31,523 nucleotides of DNA from Paramicrosporidium saccamoebae (lineage: Eukaryota; Rozellomycota), in the NCBI GenBank assembly GCA_002794465.1, contig MTSL01000051.1, positions 1 to 31,523 of the forward strand, written 5' to 3'. The notes under the pieces were generated by a model. It was not told the DNA's origin, did not search any database, and saw only the letters and a program-made list of their open reading frames with translations. This document shows positions 8,839-17,945 of the stretch, piece by piece. The translations under genes and the position numbers were made by a program. The stretch's first letter is position 1; each line of letters starts with the position of its first letter.

Positions 8839-10419
8839 TTACGAGTGATTGGGTCGGGGACGCTTGGAAGGAGTCTCTTCAGCAATCTGTTTCCAAGACG
8901 AATACGACATGCATCTAAGCGTAACATCTCCATCGGCTGTCTCTAGCGTTACAGTTGCGGCTGAGGGAGTAAAGCCCTCGCATGCAATATAAACGGTTCG
9001 ACTGTCAGCCCAGTACAGCATAGTTTTGGACCGCTCGGCTCCAAGCTTTACTGCCGCATCCAGCACTTGGGAAGCGCCAACAGAGAAAGCCAAATCAGTC
9101 AAAACGTGCAAATGGTCTCGATCGGGATAACTCTGCTCTCCAGGTCCGGCAAGGACTACACTTTCCACATCGCTCTGCATCATAAATATGCGGTTTGAGA
9201 GCTCTTGCTCCATCAGAGTGGCCAGTGATTCTGGCAAGGACTTTGAATTTTCTTTAGCCAGGATACTTGCCACACCAACCAGCACTTTGCCAGTGCAATG
9301 AGCGTCAAAGCCAGCATCATGGAAACTTTGCTTCCCCTGATTCTTTGTCTTTCCTCCATCGACACGGACTTTAACGCCCCAGACCGACGGGTCGTCCGCG
9401 CAAGTCGCCAATTGCTCCAACGAGGTGCCCGGTACAGTCAAAAGGCTGCGGCCAACAAGATGTGTAGCGAGAAATTTAGTGTCCAAGAGAGGCGCATTAA
9501 AGTGCTTTGCAAAGACTTCCTTGAATCCGTTCCAGTCAAGAGGGAGCGGGCCAATGAATTTCTGGTAAATGTGGCACAGATCCAGCCAACAATTGTGGCC
9601 CACCAAGGGCTTCTTCTGAGCCAAGATGAAATCGAAAATACGTCGAAATCCAATCTGCTCCACAATGTTCTTCTCAAACTCTGCAATCTCGTCATCAAGC
9701 GCCTTTTTGCGTTCCTCGACATTATGCAACACCACCGAGACGCAAGTATCGCCATTGGCATCAGTTGCCTTTTTGACTATCAATGCTTCTCCAAACTCTT
9801 TTGGCAGGTACTGATACAGTAGCAAACGCTGGAAAGAATTGCAGGCAGGGAATACTAATGGCTCGCTGTGGCCTTGACTTATCCATGCTCTCACATTTTC
9901 CATGGCTTCCTTTAGGAACATTTTGTCCTCCTCTTTCATATTAATTTCCTTGTCGCTCTTGGAAATCTGACCTTGTTTTGCACGCAAGTCTGCCTCTTCT
10001 CGTAGCGACAAGTACGAAATTCCATCTAAAAACGTCTTGTTGAAATCAAAACCGTGTTCTCGGAGGAAGGAAATGGCACTGAGCTGAACTGTCCAGCGTC
10101 GGTAGTCATTTCCGCCAGTCGACACTGACGGGAACAAGTGAAACGACCAACTTGTGGTCGTATACTTGTCTCCATTACCAGACTTTTTATGCTTGAACGC
10201 ACTCAGACCAATTTGCAACATTCCGAAACTAGTGCCACTATCCCGTAATTTTCGGTACCGGTCGCGAATGTCGTCATAGTAAAAGTATTTACTCTGAGGA
10301 CCTGTAGTAAGTCCCGTCAATTCCGTGTCGAATGCAATAAAATCCGCATCTTTGATGTGATGGAGGATAGATGGAAGTAATGAAGAAAAGTTGCTTCTTG
10401 TAACTACTGTAACCACCAT
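8839..10419 (-). CDS. PARN: Poly(A)-specific ribonuclease PARN
   Basis: Deadenylase of the DEDDh nuclease superfamily; in other organisms it trims poly(A) tails of mRNAs and of small non-coding RNAs including snoRNAs. The protein has 526 residues from the ATG at 10419 (VTRSNFSSLL aligns with the family start IRSNF; the frame opens slightly further upstream). Catalytic residues are visible: D31 and E33 (FDTELTGL), D280 (GHNCWLDLCH), H367 and D372 (HDAGFDAHCTG). The family landmarks REHGFDFNKTF and the CNSFQRLLLYQYL helix are present. The DHLHVL segment near residue 430 starts the RRM-like fold typical of PARN C-termini. It ends in a basic tail (KRPRPNHS). No intron. PARN is present in animals and many fungi but absent from budding yeast. 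Confidence 0.95.
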   Translation of the reverse strand: MVVTVVTRSNFSSLLPSILHHIKDADFIAFDTELTGLTTGPQSKYFYYDDIRDRYRKLRDSGTSFGMLQIGLSAFKHKKSGNGDKYTTTSWSFHLFPSVSTGGNDYRRWTVQLSAISFLREHGFDFNKTFLDGISYLSLREEADLRAKQGQISKSDKEINMKEEDKMFLKEAMENVRAWISQGHSEPLVFPACNSFQRLLLYQYLPKEFGEALIVKKATDANGDTCVSVVLHNVEERKKALDDEIAEFEKNIVEQIGFRRIFDFILAQKKPLVGHNCWLDLCHIYQKFIGPLPLDWNGFKEVFAKHFNAPLLDTKFLATHLVGRSLLTVPGTSLEQLATCADDPSVWGVKVRVDGGKTKNQGKQSFHDAGFDAHCTGKVLVGVASILAKENSKSLPESLATLMEQELSNRIFMMQSDVESVVLAGPGEQSYPDRDHLHVLTDLAFSVGASQVLDAAVKLGAERSKTMLYWADSRTVYIACEGFTPSAATVTLETADGDVTLRCMSYSSWKQIAEETPSKRPRPNHS

Positions 10420-10610
10420 GAGTAGCACCCTAGCATCAAGTCGGAAATAGATTCGACACTGTATCATTATTTAATGTCATTCCATGTCATGAATAGGCGT
10501 CTCTATCATCATAACACTACATCATCTTGAACAAGTTTGTCGCCATCACACTCCCCCCCCCACACACACCATAATTCACTCGTCAAGTCTCTTTATTTAC
10601 AACTTACAAC

Positions 10611-11113
10611 TTAGAAACCGTGAATTTGTAAATCGTCCTTTTTGACAATCTCTTCTTCAATCAAGATTTGTCCAACCTTGGAACGGTGGTCACCCTGAAG
10701 TTGGATAACCTCTCCCATTTCGTCGTCTTCGACAATGGTGCCGTTGCAGGCAAATTCCTTTTTGAACACTTTGAGGACCTTTTTGGGGTCCAGTTCTTTG
10801 GGAAGTCCCTGGATGGTGGTTAGAGTCTTTCTGCCCGAACGCTGTTGAACACGGACGTCTACAGGGTTAGCAACTGTTGTAGCACAACACAGTGGACTCA
10901 GTGTAACTATGACAAATATACGCATCATTGAGGTGTGAGAGAGGCCAAGACGGCCCAACCCACCCGTCGTTGACGGTCTCCGCAACATAGTTTTCATCAC
11001 TGTCCGGCGACCTTACGGATTATATTGCGCTGCTTGCGCTCAGTCTCGCCCGATGGGTCATCTTCAAAGAGGTTGGTGGCGGTGGGGATAAACTTTGCAA
11101 TAGGGTCAGTCAT
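10611..11113 (-). CDS. SUI1: Translation initiation factor eIF1 (SUI1), snoRNA-hosting intron
   Basis: Binds the 40S subunit and enforces start-codon fidelity. Exon 1 is 11113-11017 and exon 2 is 10858-10611; the 158-bp intron (11016-10859) starts GTAAGG and ends GCTAACCCTGTAG. Joining restores the family sequence NIIHVRVQQRSGRKTLTTIQ (compare YIHIRIQQRNGRKT in animals); the His codon spans the junction (phase 1). The protein has 114 residues. The N-terminal acidic tail (NLFEDDPSGETE) takes the place of the usual FDPFAD segment. The conserved FACNGTIVEDDEMGEVIQLQGDHR and C-terminal QIHGF are present. A minus-strand AATAAA lies about 15 nt after the stop. Without splicing, exon 1 would read into a stop shortly after the junction. 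The intron is about five times longer than any other in the window and holds a box C/D snoRNA. Confidence 0.93.
10894..11005 (-). ncRNA. Intronic box C/D snoRNA, snR63/SNORD46-like, in eIF1 intron
   Basis: Predicted 2'-O-methylation guide RNA of about 112 nt. Box C GTGATGA is at 11000-10994 and box D CTGA at 10901-10898. Flanking GGAC (11005-11002) and GTCC (10897-10894) form a perfect 4-bp terminal stem, and an internal ATGATGC could be box C'. Directly upstream of box D, GTCATAGTTAC is complementary over 11 nt to the highly conserved eukaryotic large-subunit rRNA segment GTAACTATGAC. The box D+5 rule selects the second A of GUAAC. From memory this corresponds to yeast 25S Am2256 (guide snR63) and the human SNORD46 target. 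The element lies wholly inside the intron, 11 nt from the donor and 35 nt from the acceptor. Boxes and pairing are seen directly; the function follows from established snoRNA rules. Confidence 0.85.
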
Positions 11114-11316
11114 ATAACGCAGTCGGCGTGCGGCTGCTTGGATGGATGGACGGCGAGGTTGGGAGTAGCAGTTGTCCGACCAAGGCCGATGCTCCCCGGC
11201 CTTGCCCCTGCAGAATTTATGCTCGCGCGGCAAGATGATGGCCAATTGCGATTCTTGTGCGTATACAAAGTAACATTTTAAATGATTAAATATCACAAAA
11301 CGAGCTAGGGGTATCC

Positions 11317-12843
11317 ATGAAGAGCACCTGTCTTTGGTTGGGCTTCTGTGCCCTGTCAATGGCTCTGAAAGTGGACGTGTCGTTTTCATTACTTCCTGAA
11401 ACTCTGTCAAGCCAGATGACGGCGCGCCTCGTATCAATGGGCTTGAGAAATCCCGAAAATCTTTTATCGTTTGGACAACTATTACAGACTGGCGATAATG
11501 GCTTACACAAAATATTTCACGCCTCTTGTCAGAGTTGGACAAGAGTATTATTTGTCAAAGCATTAGAGCTTTGCAAGGCATATCCATTCCATGCAAAACA
11601 CCTGTTGTCTCCAGACTGCATATCAAATCTTCCCTATGATGTTTATAGTTTTTACGAGCTACCACGCTTCTCCTTACTTCCCGTTTACCCGTTTTCTGAC
11701 TATGGTTTCGGACTGGAAAATTCTCTGCTCACAATTGACCAGTCTGATCCGGAGGGGGAGTGGAGGACATCTCTTTCATGGCAACACTTTACTACGACTA
11801 GTGCATTTTTTCAACTTCTTCCCGATTTGCTTCATACGCCCCTACATCGCCACGTTTCGGCTTCTTCAATTAGCAAGCACCCAAACACTGAGAACTTGGT
11901 CTACTTTGCTGATCAACATCTTGAAGATGAATCCTCCATTGCCGGCGTCTTATTCAACTTGCTATACAGACAAAGGACTTTTCCCAATGATCTTGGAGCG
12001 ATATATGACCTAAGGCAATATTTACACTCATCCTGTGCCAATATAAAACTATTGCAGTTGACTGGCTGGATTATCCGAGACAGTTTAAGTTTTCCGCAGA
12101 ATTTTTCTTTGGTTGTTGATGACCAGAGTTCAGTTGAGCTTTTGCGGGTCGGCATTTTGCTGGCTTTGCACTACAAGGTACCCGACAAATTTGTCAAGAA
12201 TATAAAGCGTCAAAGTATCGCTCGGTTGGCGCAAATGAGCCAGTTTGATTATCTGGAGACGATCCTTGCAATCACCTCTAAGCAATCTTCGGTTCAACAT
12301 TGTGAGGCGTTTGCTGGCCCAGCACGTAGACGTCTTCTCGACATGAAACTTGAGCATATTGCCAAAGACTCTCCAGTGTTTTCATGCTTGACCGTCGACG
12401 AACGCATTCAACATTTCAGACGGTGGGTGCGTACCTTTCGCACCATCCACTTTGATTATAAAAATCTGTCTCCATCAGACTGGATCGTAGCTAGTCACTG
12501 TCATTCCTGGTTACTAGAAGTACCTCCACCTAAGCTTTACGGCAACTCTACCGAAAATCTCCTCCAGCATCTTTTGCACAATGCCATAGTGGAGGACTTA
12601 AATATGGATGTTTGGGAAGGCAAAGATGGTTTCCTGATGGAACCACGTGAGAATATGGCACTGTTCGACTCTTGGAGCTTTCTTGTGACGATAGTTTTGA
12701 TTCTCAGATTGCACTACACAACGACCATAGATTTGTCACCAGCATTTATCCGACAATTAGTCTGTTCCAACAATGACCACGAGACTGATGAAGTATTGAA
12801 AATATTTACTGCGATTGCTTATAATTTTACAGATTGTACATAA
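11317..12843 (+). CDS. Secreted helical protein of unknown family (508 aa)
   Basis: The ATG at 11317 begins a signal peptide (MKSTCLWLGFCALSMALKV). The remaining ~490 residues are mixed polar and hydrophobic, probably largely helical, with scattered Cys and a few N-glycosylation sequons (NFS, NST, NFT). I recognise no domain. One hydrophobic stretch (SWSFLVTIVLILRL, near residue 450) could be a buried helix or a membrane segment. A CCAAT box lies at 11242-11246. No introns. The stop codon is 6 bp from the stop of the opposing secreted 724-residue gene, so the two transcripts must overlap. It differs from the low-complexity secreted proteins further along in having ordinary globular composition. 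Confidence 0.75.
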   Translation: MKSTCLWLGFCALSMALKVDVSFSLLPETLSSQMTARLVSMGLRNPENLLSFGQLLQTGDNGLHKIFHASCQSWTRVLFVKALELCKAYPFHAKHLLSPDCISNLPYDVYSFYELPRFSLLPVYPFSDYGFGLENSLLTIDQSDPEGEWRTSLSWQHFTTTSAFFQLLPDLLHTPLHRHVSASSISKHPNTENLVYFADQHLEDESSIAGVLFNLLYRQRTFPNDLGAIYDLRQYLHSSCANIKLLQLTGWIIRDSLSFPQNFSLVVDDQSSVELLRVGILLALHYKVPDKFVKNIKRQSIARLAQMSQFDYLETILAITSKQSSVQHCEAFAGPARRRLLDMKLEHIAKDSPVFSCLTVDERIQHFRRWVRTFRTIHFDYKNLSPSDWIVASHCHSWLLEVPPPKLYGNSTENLLQHLLHNAIVEDLNMDVWEGKDGFLMEPRENMALFDSWSFLVTIVLILRLHYTTTIDLSPAFIRQLVCSNNDHETDEVLKIFTAIAYNFTDCT

Positions 12844-12849
12844 ACCGAG

Positions 12850-15024
12850 TTAATGTCGATCATTTTTGTGACGGATATTATGTCGAGGTGAAACCACCGA
12901 CTCGTCGCTGGTACTATACTGTTCATCGTTGATACCGCTGTACCGTTCATCATTGTTGGTACTATATGGTTCATCATTGGTACTGTAAGATTCATCATTC
13001 GTGTTGAAGGATTTCGCTTTATCAGAACCATAGAACGCTGCCTCATCGTTATCACCGGTGCTATACGCATCGTCATTGCCATCAGTACTATATGTCTCGT
13101 CATTATCGCCGGTACTATATGCCTCGTTGTTGCCATCAGTGCTGTATGATTCTGCCTCTTCAAGGTAGTTGTCAAATTCCCGGTCTTTCTCAATTTCTTG
13201 ATCAATAAACGGAATAAAATCGGGCTGCTCCCCCACATCATTGGCAAATTTATACACTCCCACATCGCGATGACCAAACAAGTCTGCCCACGTTGCTGTC
13301 ATTTTGAACAGTGCAGTTCCGTCACTGACAGATCCTCTCCGTTGTGTCATCTCGCACAGCTGTCCGAGTATATCGTAATAAAAATCCCGTCGTTTAGCCA
13401 AATGGACTTGACTCAGTGCAGAGTCGAGTAATCGGCTCATAGTGGGTGTGCATAGGCTTTGGGTGGTGGCGACACAGATTCGTGCCACCGCCATTAATTC
13501 AGCCATGAACGGATCACCGCTTTTCAGTGTGGGACGTTCCAGTCGTCGCAAAGCATCTTCGCCGTGTCCTGAGAGGACGAGCAAAAGTCCAACCAACTCG
13601 GGATCTTCATGTTCAGGAATAATATGTGGGCCGTCCTCCTTTACCGCCTCGAGACGCTGCATCATGAGTAAACTCTCTCTCCATTGATTTGGATATAGAA
13701 TTGGCTTACTCAACAACTCACTTAGCTCCAACATTCGCGGATTTTCCAACATAAGGATGACTAACGTGTAATAGTCTCGCAAGTTTTGGTCAATGTTGCT
13801 CTGAGCAAGATCATCGACGGCACCATCATATTCTCCATTAGCCAGACGCTCGAGAATTCCCATCTTACGCTCAACCGTTTCCAGTCCTCTGAATCGTACT
13901 TCTTTGCAAGCACTGTTGGCATGATCCATCCGTTCTAGCGCAAACGCTGTTGCACCTTTTGGCATTTCAATCATGGCGTTTAATGTCTCGAGTTGTCTAG
14001 TCGCTCGTTTACACTGTTGACTGTAAGTATGAATCCAAAACCACTTTTCAGCAGCGGCTATGGCGCTCTTCTGGTCCTTTTCCATGTCAGACTTTAGGAC
14101 AGCGCGATGAAGGGGCAAAGTGGCATTTGGGTCGGGACAGTTGTCTGCAATGGCCTCCACACCACGTCGCCATTTGCATTGGTCTTTGAAGGACTTTTGC
14201 AGCTCCTCTGCATGTTGGAACTTTGGAGAATCTTTCAAAACTGCGCAAGGATCTCTTCGACCACGCATGCATAAGCCGAGCTCTTCTTTAGCCTCGTGAT
14301 CTTTGATAGTCTCTATATTCTTCTCCACCGGCTCAAAACCAACCGTAACCAATGCATAAATGCACACAGGATCATCCTCTCTCCGTCCAAGCAGCTTGCA
14401 GGCCTCTTTGGTGGACTTTGGTTGATTTATTCGATTCAAAATGGCGAGGGTACCTTCCACCACCTGAATCATTTCCTTAACAGACAACGTGGCCGTCCTG
14501 GGCCAAATCGGCACACAGGCCTCTGGAGTTGTCAGGTCATACACCGCCATGCTGGCAGCAAAGACCAGCTGGTCGGTGATCGGATGCTTCCCCGCTCCCT
14601 TTATCCTTCTCAAGGCAGGAAGTAGTGCATAAGCATCTAACACGTTTCCCGTCTCCAGTTTCTTTCGTACATCCTCCAACGAGTCACAAAGCAGCTCATT
14701 CTTTGCACAGTTTACCCCCAACCAGCTCCGATCGCCGCTCAGGTCAATCTTATCATACGTAGCTCTAGCTGTTTCAGGAATTCGTTCATTGATTGTCTCA
14801 ACCACTCGAGAGAGCAACTTGTCCACTCTGCTGTTACTATGGCTGCCTATCCGACGTTGCATCTCGTTCTTGGCATGAAGCACTAGCGCCCAAGCATTTG
14901 CTGTTGTATACAATCCAGAAACGTAGTCAATCCATAAAACTTGCTTCCTGTCTTCTGTCGGACTCTTTTGCTGTTCCGTAAAGGAAACGGCAAGTCCTAA
15001 CAGCACGAGAACAACTATCCTCAT
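12850..15024 (-). CDS. Secreted helical protein with Tyr-bearing acidic C-terminal repeats (724 aa)
   Basis: The signal peptide MRIVVLVLLGLAVSFT starts at 15024. Residues ~25-620 are helix-rich with about 15 Cys, suggesting disulphide-linked extracellular helices. No family was recognised. From about residue 630 the protein switches to ~8-11-residue repeats with the pattern Y-S-T-x-(G)-N/D-D-E (for example AYSTGDNDE and EPYSTNNDE), about eight copies, very acidic, each carrying a Tyr. It ends in a basic tail (RHNIRHKNDRH). The repeats are visible as ~24-33-nt DNA repeats at 12900-13150. The regular Tyr spacing makes the tail a candidate substrate for a tyrosinase such as the one at 2046-3047; this is inference. 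CCAAT boxes lie upstream (15091-15095). Intronless; convergent with the preceding gene. Confidence 0.75.
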   Translation of the reverse strand: MRIVVLVLLGLAVSFTEQQKSPTEDRKQVLWIDYVSGLYTTANAWALVLHAKNEMQRRIGSHSNSRVDKLLSRVVETINERIPETARATYDKIDLSGDRSWLGVNCAKNELLCDSLEDVRKKLETGNVLDAYALLPALRRIKGAGKHPITDQLVFAASMAVYDLTTPEACVPIWPRTATLSVKEMIQVVEGTLAILNRINQPKSTKEACKLLGRREDDPVCIYALVTVGFEPVEKNIETIKDHEAKEELGLCMRGRRDPCAVLKDSPKFQHAEELQKSFKDQCKWRRGVEAIADNCPDPNATLPLHRAVLKSDMEKDQKSAIAAAEKWFWIHTYSQQCKRATRQLETLNAMIEMPKGATAFALERMDHANSACKEVRFRGLETVERKMGILERLANGEYDGAVDDLAQSNIDQNLRDYYTLVILMLENPRMLELSELLSKPILYPNQWRESLLMMQRLEAVKEDGPHIIPEHEDPELVGLLLVLSGHGEDALRRLERPTLKSGDPFMAELMAVARICVATTQSLCTPTMSRLLDSALSQVHLAKRRDFYYDILGQLCEMTQRRGSVSDGTALFKMTATWADLFGHRDVGVYKFANDVGEQPDFIPFIDQEIEKDREFDNYLEEAESYSTDGNNEAYSTGDNDETYSTDGNDDAYSTGDNDEAAFYGSDKAKSFNTNDESYSTNDEPYSTNNDERYSGINDEQYSTSDESVVSPRHNIRHKNDRH

Positions 15025-15498
15025 TCCAATTCAGTCCGTGTCTGGTTGGTCTCTTCTGATTGACCCATATCGCATGAGGAATCAATTTTCATTGGTTGCC
15101 CTATGTAAACACTATGTGGAATTAGGAAACTTTATTGGTATGTCGCATAGTGGGGATAATACCATAGACTTTGTCAGGCGGGAAGAGACGAGACGGGGTG
15201 AGATGAGATGAGATGAGATGAGACGAGACGGGGTGAGATGAGAAGAGAAGAGAACTTATTAAGTTAATCCGACAACCCTTTTACAATCACAAACCACGTA
15301 GCAGTCCTCAAATGGTAAAGATCTCATTATCCTTCATCGATTGTTCTGATTATCTCTTTTCCAAACTAGGGAGCTATCCTCAAATACCCAACTAATCAGC
15401 CCTCTACGTCACACATAGACCCGTGGATACGTAGATATAGTACCTCTTACAATATCACACCGCGACATAATCTCACATCACGACATGCTAACACAATA
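15025..15498. other. Intergenic region with GAGAT/GAGAC microsatellite; no gene seen
   Basis: A 474-bp gap between the start of a secreted-protein gene and the 3' end of DGAT2. The first 80 bp carry CCAAT boxes for the secreted gene. A purine microsatellite (GAGAC, GAGAT and AGAAG pentamers, with two GACGGGGTGA interruptions) runs from 15184 to 15254. The rest is AT-rich with no ORF, tRNA or snoRNA motif that I could support. Confidence 0.75.
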
Positions 15499-16476
15499 CT
15501 ACTTTATTGTCAGGGAACATTTTCCGTGGGGTACAATTGCATTATACTTTTGGTGGATGGACAGCAAGGCTGATATGTATTGGTCTTGGAGCTTTTTGAC
15601 ATCTTCGGGGGTCGGGTTTTCTATTGCTTTTTCAACTGTAATGGGCGATCCCACCACCGAGGTGAGCCTTGTAGAGTCGGGAATCAGCCATAATCGGCTG
15701 TAGAATAAAGGAATCGCAATGGTCATCCATTGCATCAGTGCGATTTGAATCTTCTTAATCCAGGGACGACGGATCTGATGGTAAATGTCAACTTCGCCGA
15801 AACTGAGCACGGGTAAGATGGTGGCGCCATGTTTCAGTGCCAATTTGAAAAATCCCGTCCGGTGTCTCAATGTCAATTCTATGTGTCCCGGACGAGAATC
15901 GAGAGATTCACGCGCTCCGCCAATGACAATTGCAATATCTCCCTTGGCACGCAGCCGCGCCTCCACAGAGGGATAGCTGACTGAGGCGAATCCTAGGGCA
16001 ATCACCAGCTCTCGCCACAAGGGCACCATGAACTGGAGTTGAAGCGTCAAGATGGACACGGGATGTTTTCTCAATATTGTTCCGCCCGTCAAGGAAAAGT
16101 TACTTAGCACTGCAAACGAGCATATCCCGTGTGGATGACATCCGAGCATCAGGGGCTGGTCCCGTCGCAATTTGCTCAAATCACAATCATAAATAATTTC
16201 CGAGGAAAAGCAGGACTTTGCATAGGTAAAGACGGGCTGCATGATGGAAATCACTAGTGGACTTCTCCGTCCAACGCCGTTCGAGGGAGTATCCCAGTCG
16301 TAGAACAGCCATACTGCATATACCAAACTGACTACCCGACACAGCCATCCCATGCCTCCCTCTCCGAATACTGAAAGCCACAGGATCCCTGCCGTCAGAC
16401 TCGCCGACGCCAACAGCAGCCCCAGGAAGCTCAACCACACCAGCCCGCTCAGCATGCTGCAGCTCCCGGCTTGCAT
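15499..16476 (-). CDS. Diacylglycerol O-acyltransferase 2 (DGAT2 family)
   Basis: ER membrane acyltransferase of the DGAT2/MOGAT family, which adds a fatty acyl group to diacylglycerol (or a related acceptor) to make storage lipid. The protein has 325 residues from the ATG at 16476; a second Met seven residues later is an alternative. Two N-terminal hydrophobic segments are followed by the FYDWDTPSNGVGRRSP signature (family YxDWDTPExGGRR) and the catalytic HPHG motif at H114-G117 (LGCHPHGICSFA). Further family blocks are IGGARESLDSRPG, LRHRTGFFKLALKHGA and LPVLSFGEVDIY. It ends TIK-stop with a minus-strand AATAAA inside the last codons (ACA ATA AAG TAG), so the 3' UTR is probably very short. 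Acetyl-CoA from ATP-citrate lyase would feed the same lipid pathway. The exact acceptor cannot be told from sequence. Confidence 0.92.
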   Translation of the reverse strand: MQAGSCSMLSGLVWLSFLGLLLASASLTAGILWLSVFGEGGMGWLCRVVSLVYAVWLFYDWDTPSNGVGRRSPLVISIMQPVFTYAKSCFSSEIIYDCDLSKLRRDQPLMLGCHPHGICSFAVLSNFSLTGGTILRKHPVSILTLQLQFMVPLWRELVIALGFASVSYPSVEARLRAKGDIAIVIGGARESLDSRPGHIELTLRHRTGFFKLALKHGATILPVLSFGEVDIYHQIRRPWIKKIQIALMQWMTIAIPLFYSRLWLIPDSTRLTSVVGSPITVEKAIENPTPEDVKKLQDQYISALLSIHQKYNAIVPHGKCSLTIK

Positions 16477-16726
16477 GAAATTGAATTTTCTTTTCTTGTG
16501 ATGTGTCCGTTTTAGGAAATCTCGACACGGACTGGACACACACAGCGACGTGAGTCAGGCATGCCGACGGCCGTTGCCATTGATACTGAGCGGGCAAAGG
16601 CTAGCGGGTCGGGTGAGGTTAGTGGAGGAGAGCGAAACTCGAGGAACGAATACGAACTGTCATTGCTATGTAAGCCAAAGGACGCTGTGTGACCATGTAG
16701 CCGGAACGCCACAAAAGCCTACCAAG

Positions 16727-17719
16727 ATGACGGCTCCTCTGACCTCGCCGGCCGTCCATAATGCGCCCCCATCCACACTAAGGGTGGCTGCAGTGGTGGC
16801 CTTTTACATTGTGACCTCCATTTCCATGATTATGGTCAACAAGGCCGTCCTCAATCATGCCAGATTGCCCCTCTTCTTCCTGTGGGGACAGCTCATAATT
16901 GCCGTCGTTTTCCTCAAGATGGCCTCTATGCTCAATCTTCTCGTTCTGCCGCCGATAAGTATTGCATTGCTGAAGAGTGTTGCACCCCTTATTGCCATCA
17001 ACGTGGTTGGTCTTGTCATGAACACGCTTTGTCTGCAAAACATTGACGCAGTCATGTATCAGGTTGCCCGGTCACTCATCCTGCCCATCACAGTGGCAAT
17101 GTCACCCTTTATGCAAAGCCAGAGGATTACCTTCAAAGTGTTCCTCTGTTGCGCCTGCATTACGGCTGGTTTTCTCGTTGGAATCTTTGGAGAGAGTAAC
17201 TTTACCGTTTCCACAATCGGCATCACCTTTGGAGTGTTGTCTAGTCTAACAACGGCTCTGCACTCCTTTGTTATCAAGAATAGTTTTCAGAATGTCAAAC
17301 ACAATGGGGCATTTGACTTGGTGTTTTACAACAATCTGTTTTCCGCAATCTTCTTGGCCCCCATTCTAGTTCTAGAGGTGCCGGCTATGGCATCGTTTGT
17401 CACTCACAGCGGATGGCCAGCAGTAAAAGTGTTCCTTTTTGGAACGCTACTTGCAGGCTCCACCGGTCTCCTCATCAATCTCGCAGGTTTTCTGCAAATC
17501 AAGACCACCAGTCCAGTGACTCATACTGTCTCATCCGCTGCGCGCGGAGTTCTCCAAACTCTGGCCGCCCGTGCGATCCTGGGAGAAGCAATCACTGCAG
17601 CCCGCTGCATGGGAATTGCCGTGACCCTGTTTGGAAGTTGCATGTATTCCTATGTCAAGAGCATCGAAATGGCCCAGAGCCGGGAATATACCAAGGTGGA
17701 AGGACGGGGCGAGGGTTAA
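16727..17719 (+). CDS. GDP-fucose-type nucleotide-sugar transporter (SLC35C1-like, TPT family)
   Basis: Drug/metabolite-superfamily transporter, probably Golgi or ER. The ATG at 16727 gives 330 residues with about ten hydrophobic segments; the frame opens further upstream, but that part is non-hydrophobic and poorly conserved. Blocks matching the GDP-fucose transporter are AFYIVTSISMIMVNKAVL, the NxLCLxxI and ARSLxLP region, FGVLSSLTTALHSF, VFYNNLFSAI and LQIKTTSPVTHTVSSAARGVLQT. The substrate is inferred from overall pattern; the NxFY-type and SPLTHNVSGTAK-like blocks favour GDP-fucose over triose-phosphate or UDP-sugars, but other GDP-sugars remain possible. The tail is short and polar. It is divergent from DGAT2 across 250 bp. 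A telomere-like GGGTTAGGGTTAG stretch lies about 40 bp after the stop. Confidence 0.8.
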   Translation: MTAPLTSPAVHNAPPSTLRVAAVVAFYIVTSISMIMVNKAVLNHARLPLFFLWGQLIIAVVFLKMASMLNLLVLPPISIALLKSVAPLIAINVVGLVMNTLCLQNIDAVMYQVARSLILPITVAMSPFMQSQRITFKVFLCCACITAGFLVGIFGESNFTVSTIGITFGVLSSLTTALHSFVIKNSFQNVKHNGAFDLVFYNNLFSAIFLAPILVLEVPAMASFVTHSGWPAVKVFLFGTLLAGSTGLLINLAGFLQIKTTSPVTHTVSSAARGVLQTLAARAILGEAITAARCMGIAVTLFGSCMYSYVKSIEMAQSREYTKVEGRGEG

Positions 17720-17945
17720 TGAGAGTTGAGGGGGATTAGTGGAGATTAGTGAGGGGGTTAGGGTTAGTGAGAGTACAATTGGAACTAGGATAATAAATTC
17801 ATACGAAAAGCAAATAGAGCAGGCAATCAAGACTCGCGTCACTTCATGCCGCCATGATGCACAAGACCCGCACAGACGGTGATTAGAGCCTATAACATTA
17901 CTAGAATTTTACAAAAACAGTCAGATTTACAGTATTTATAACGTG

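Noticed and set aside
10500-10530. Second box-C-like motif (minus ATGATGATAG) upstream of PARN
   Set aside because: No box D or terminal stem at a suitable distance on the same strand.
10997-11542. 181-residue minus-strand frame covering the eIF1 first exon
   Set aside because: Only its last part (from 11113) is real, as eIF1 exon 1; the upstream part overlaps the oppositely oriented secreted gene and lacks features.
17746-17768. Telomere-like GGGTTAGGGTTAG after the nucleotide-sugar transporter gene
   Set aside because: Only about two hexamers, within a wider GA/TTAG-rich run and flanked by ordinary genes; too short to call an interstitial telomere.
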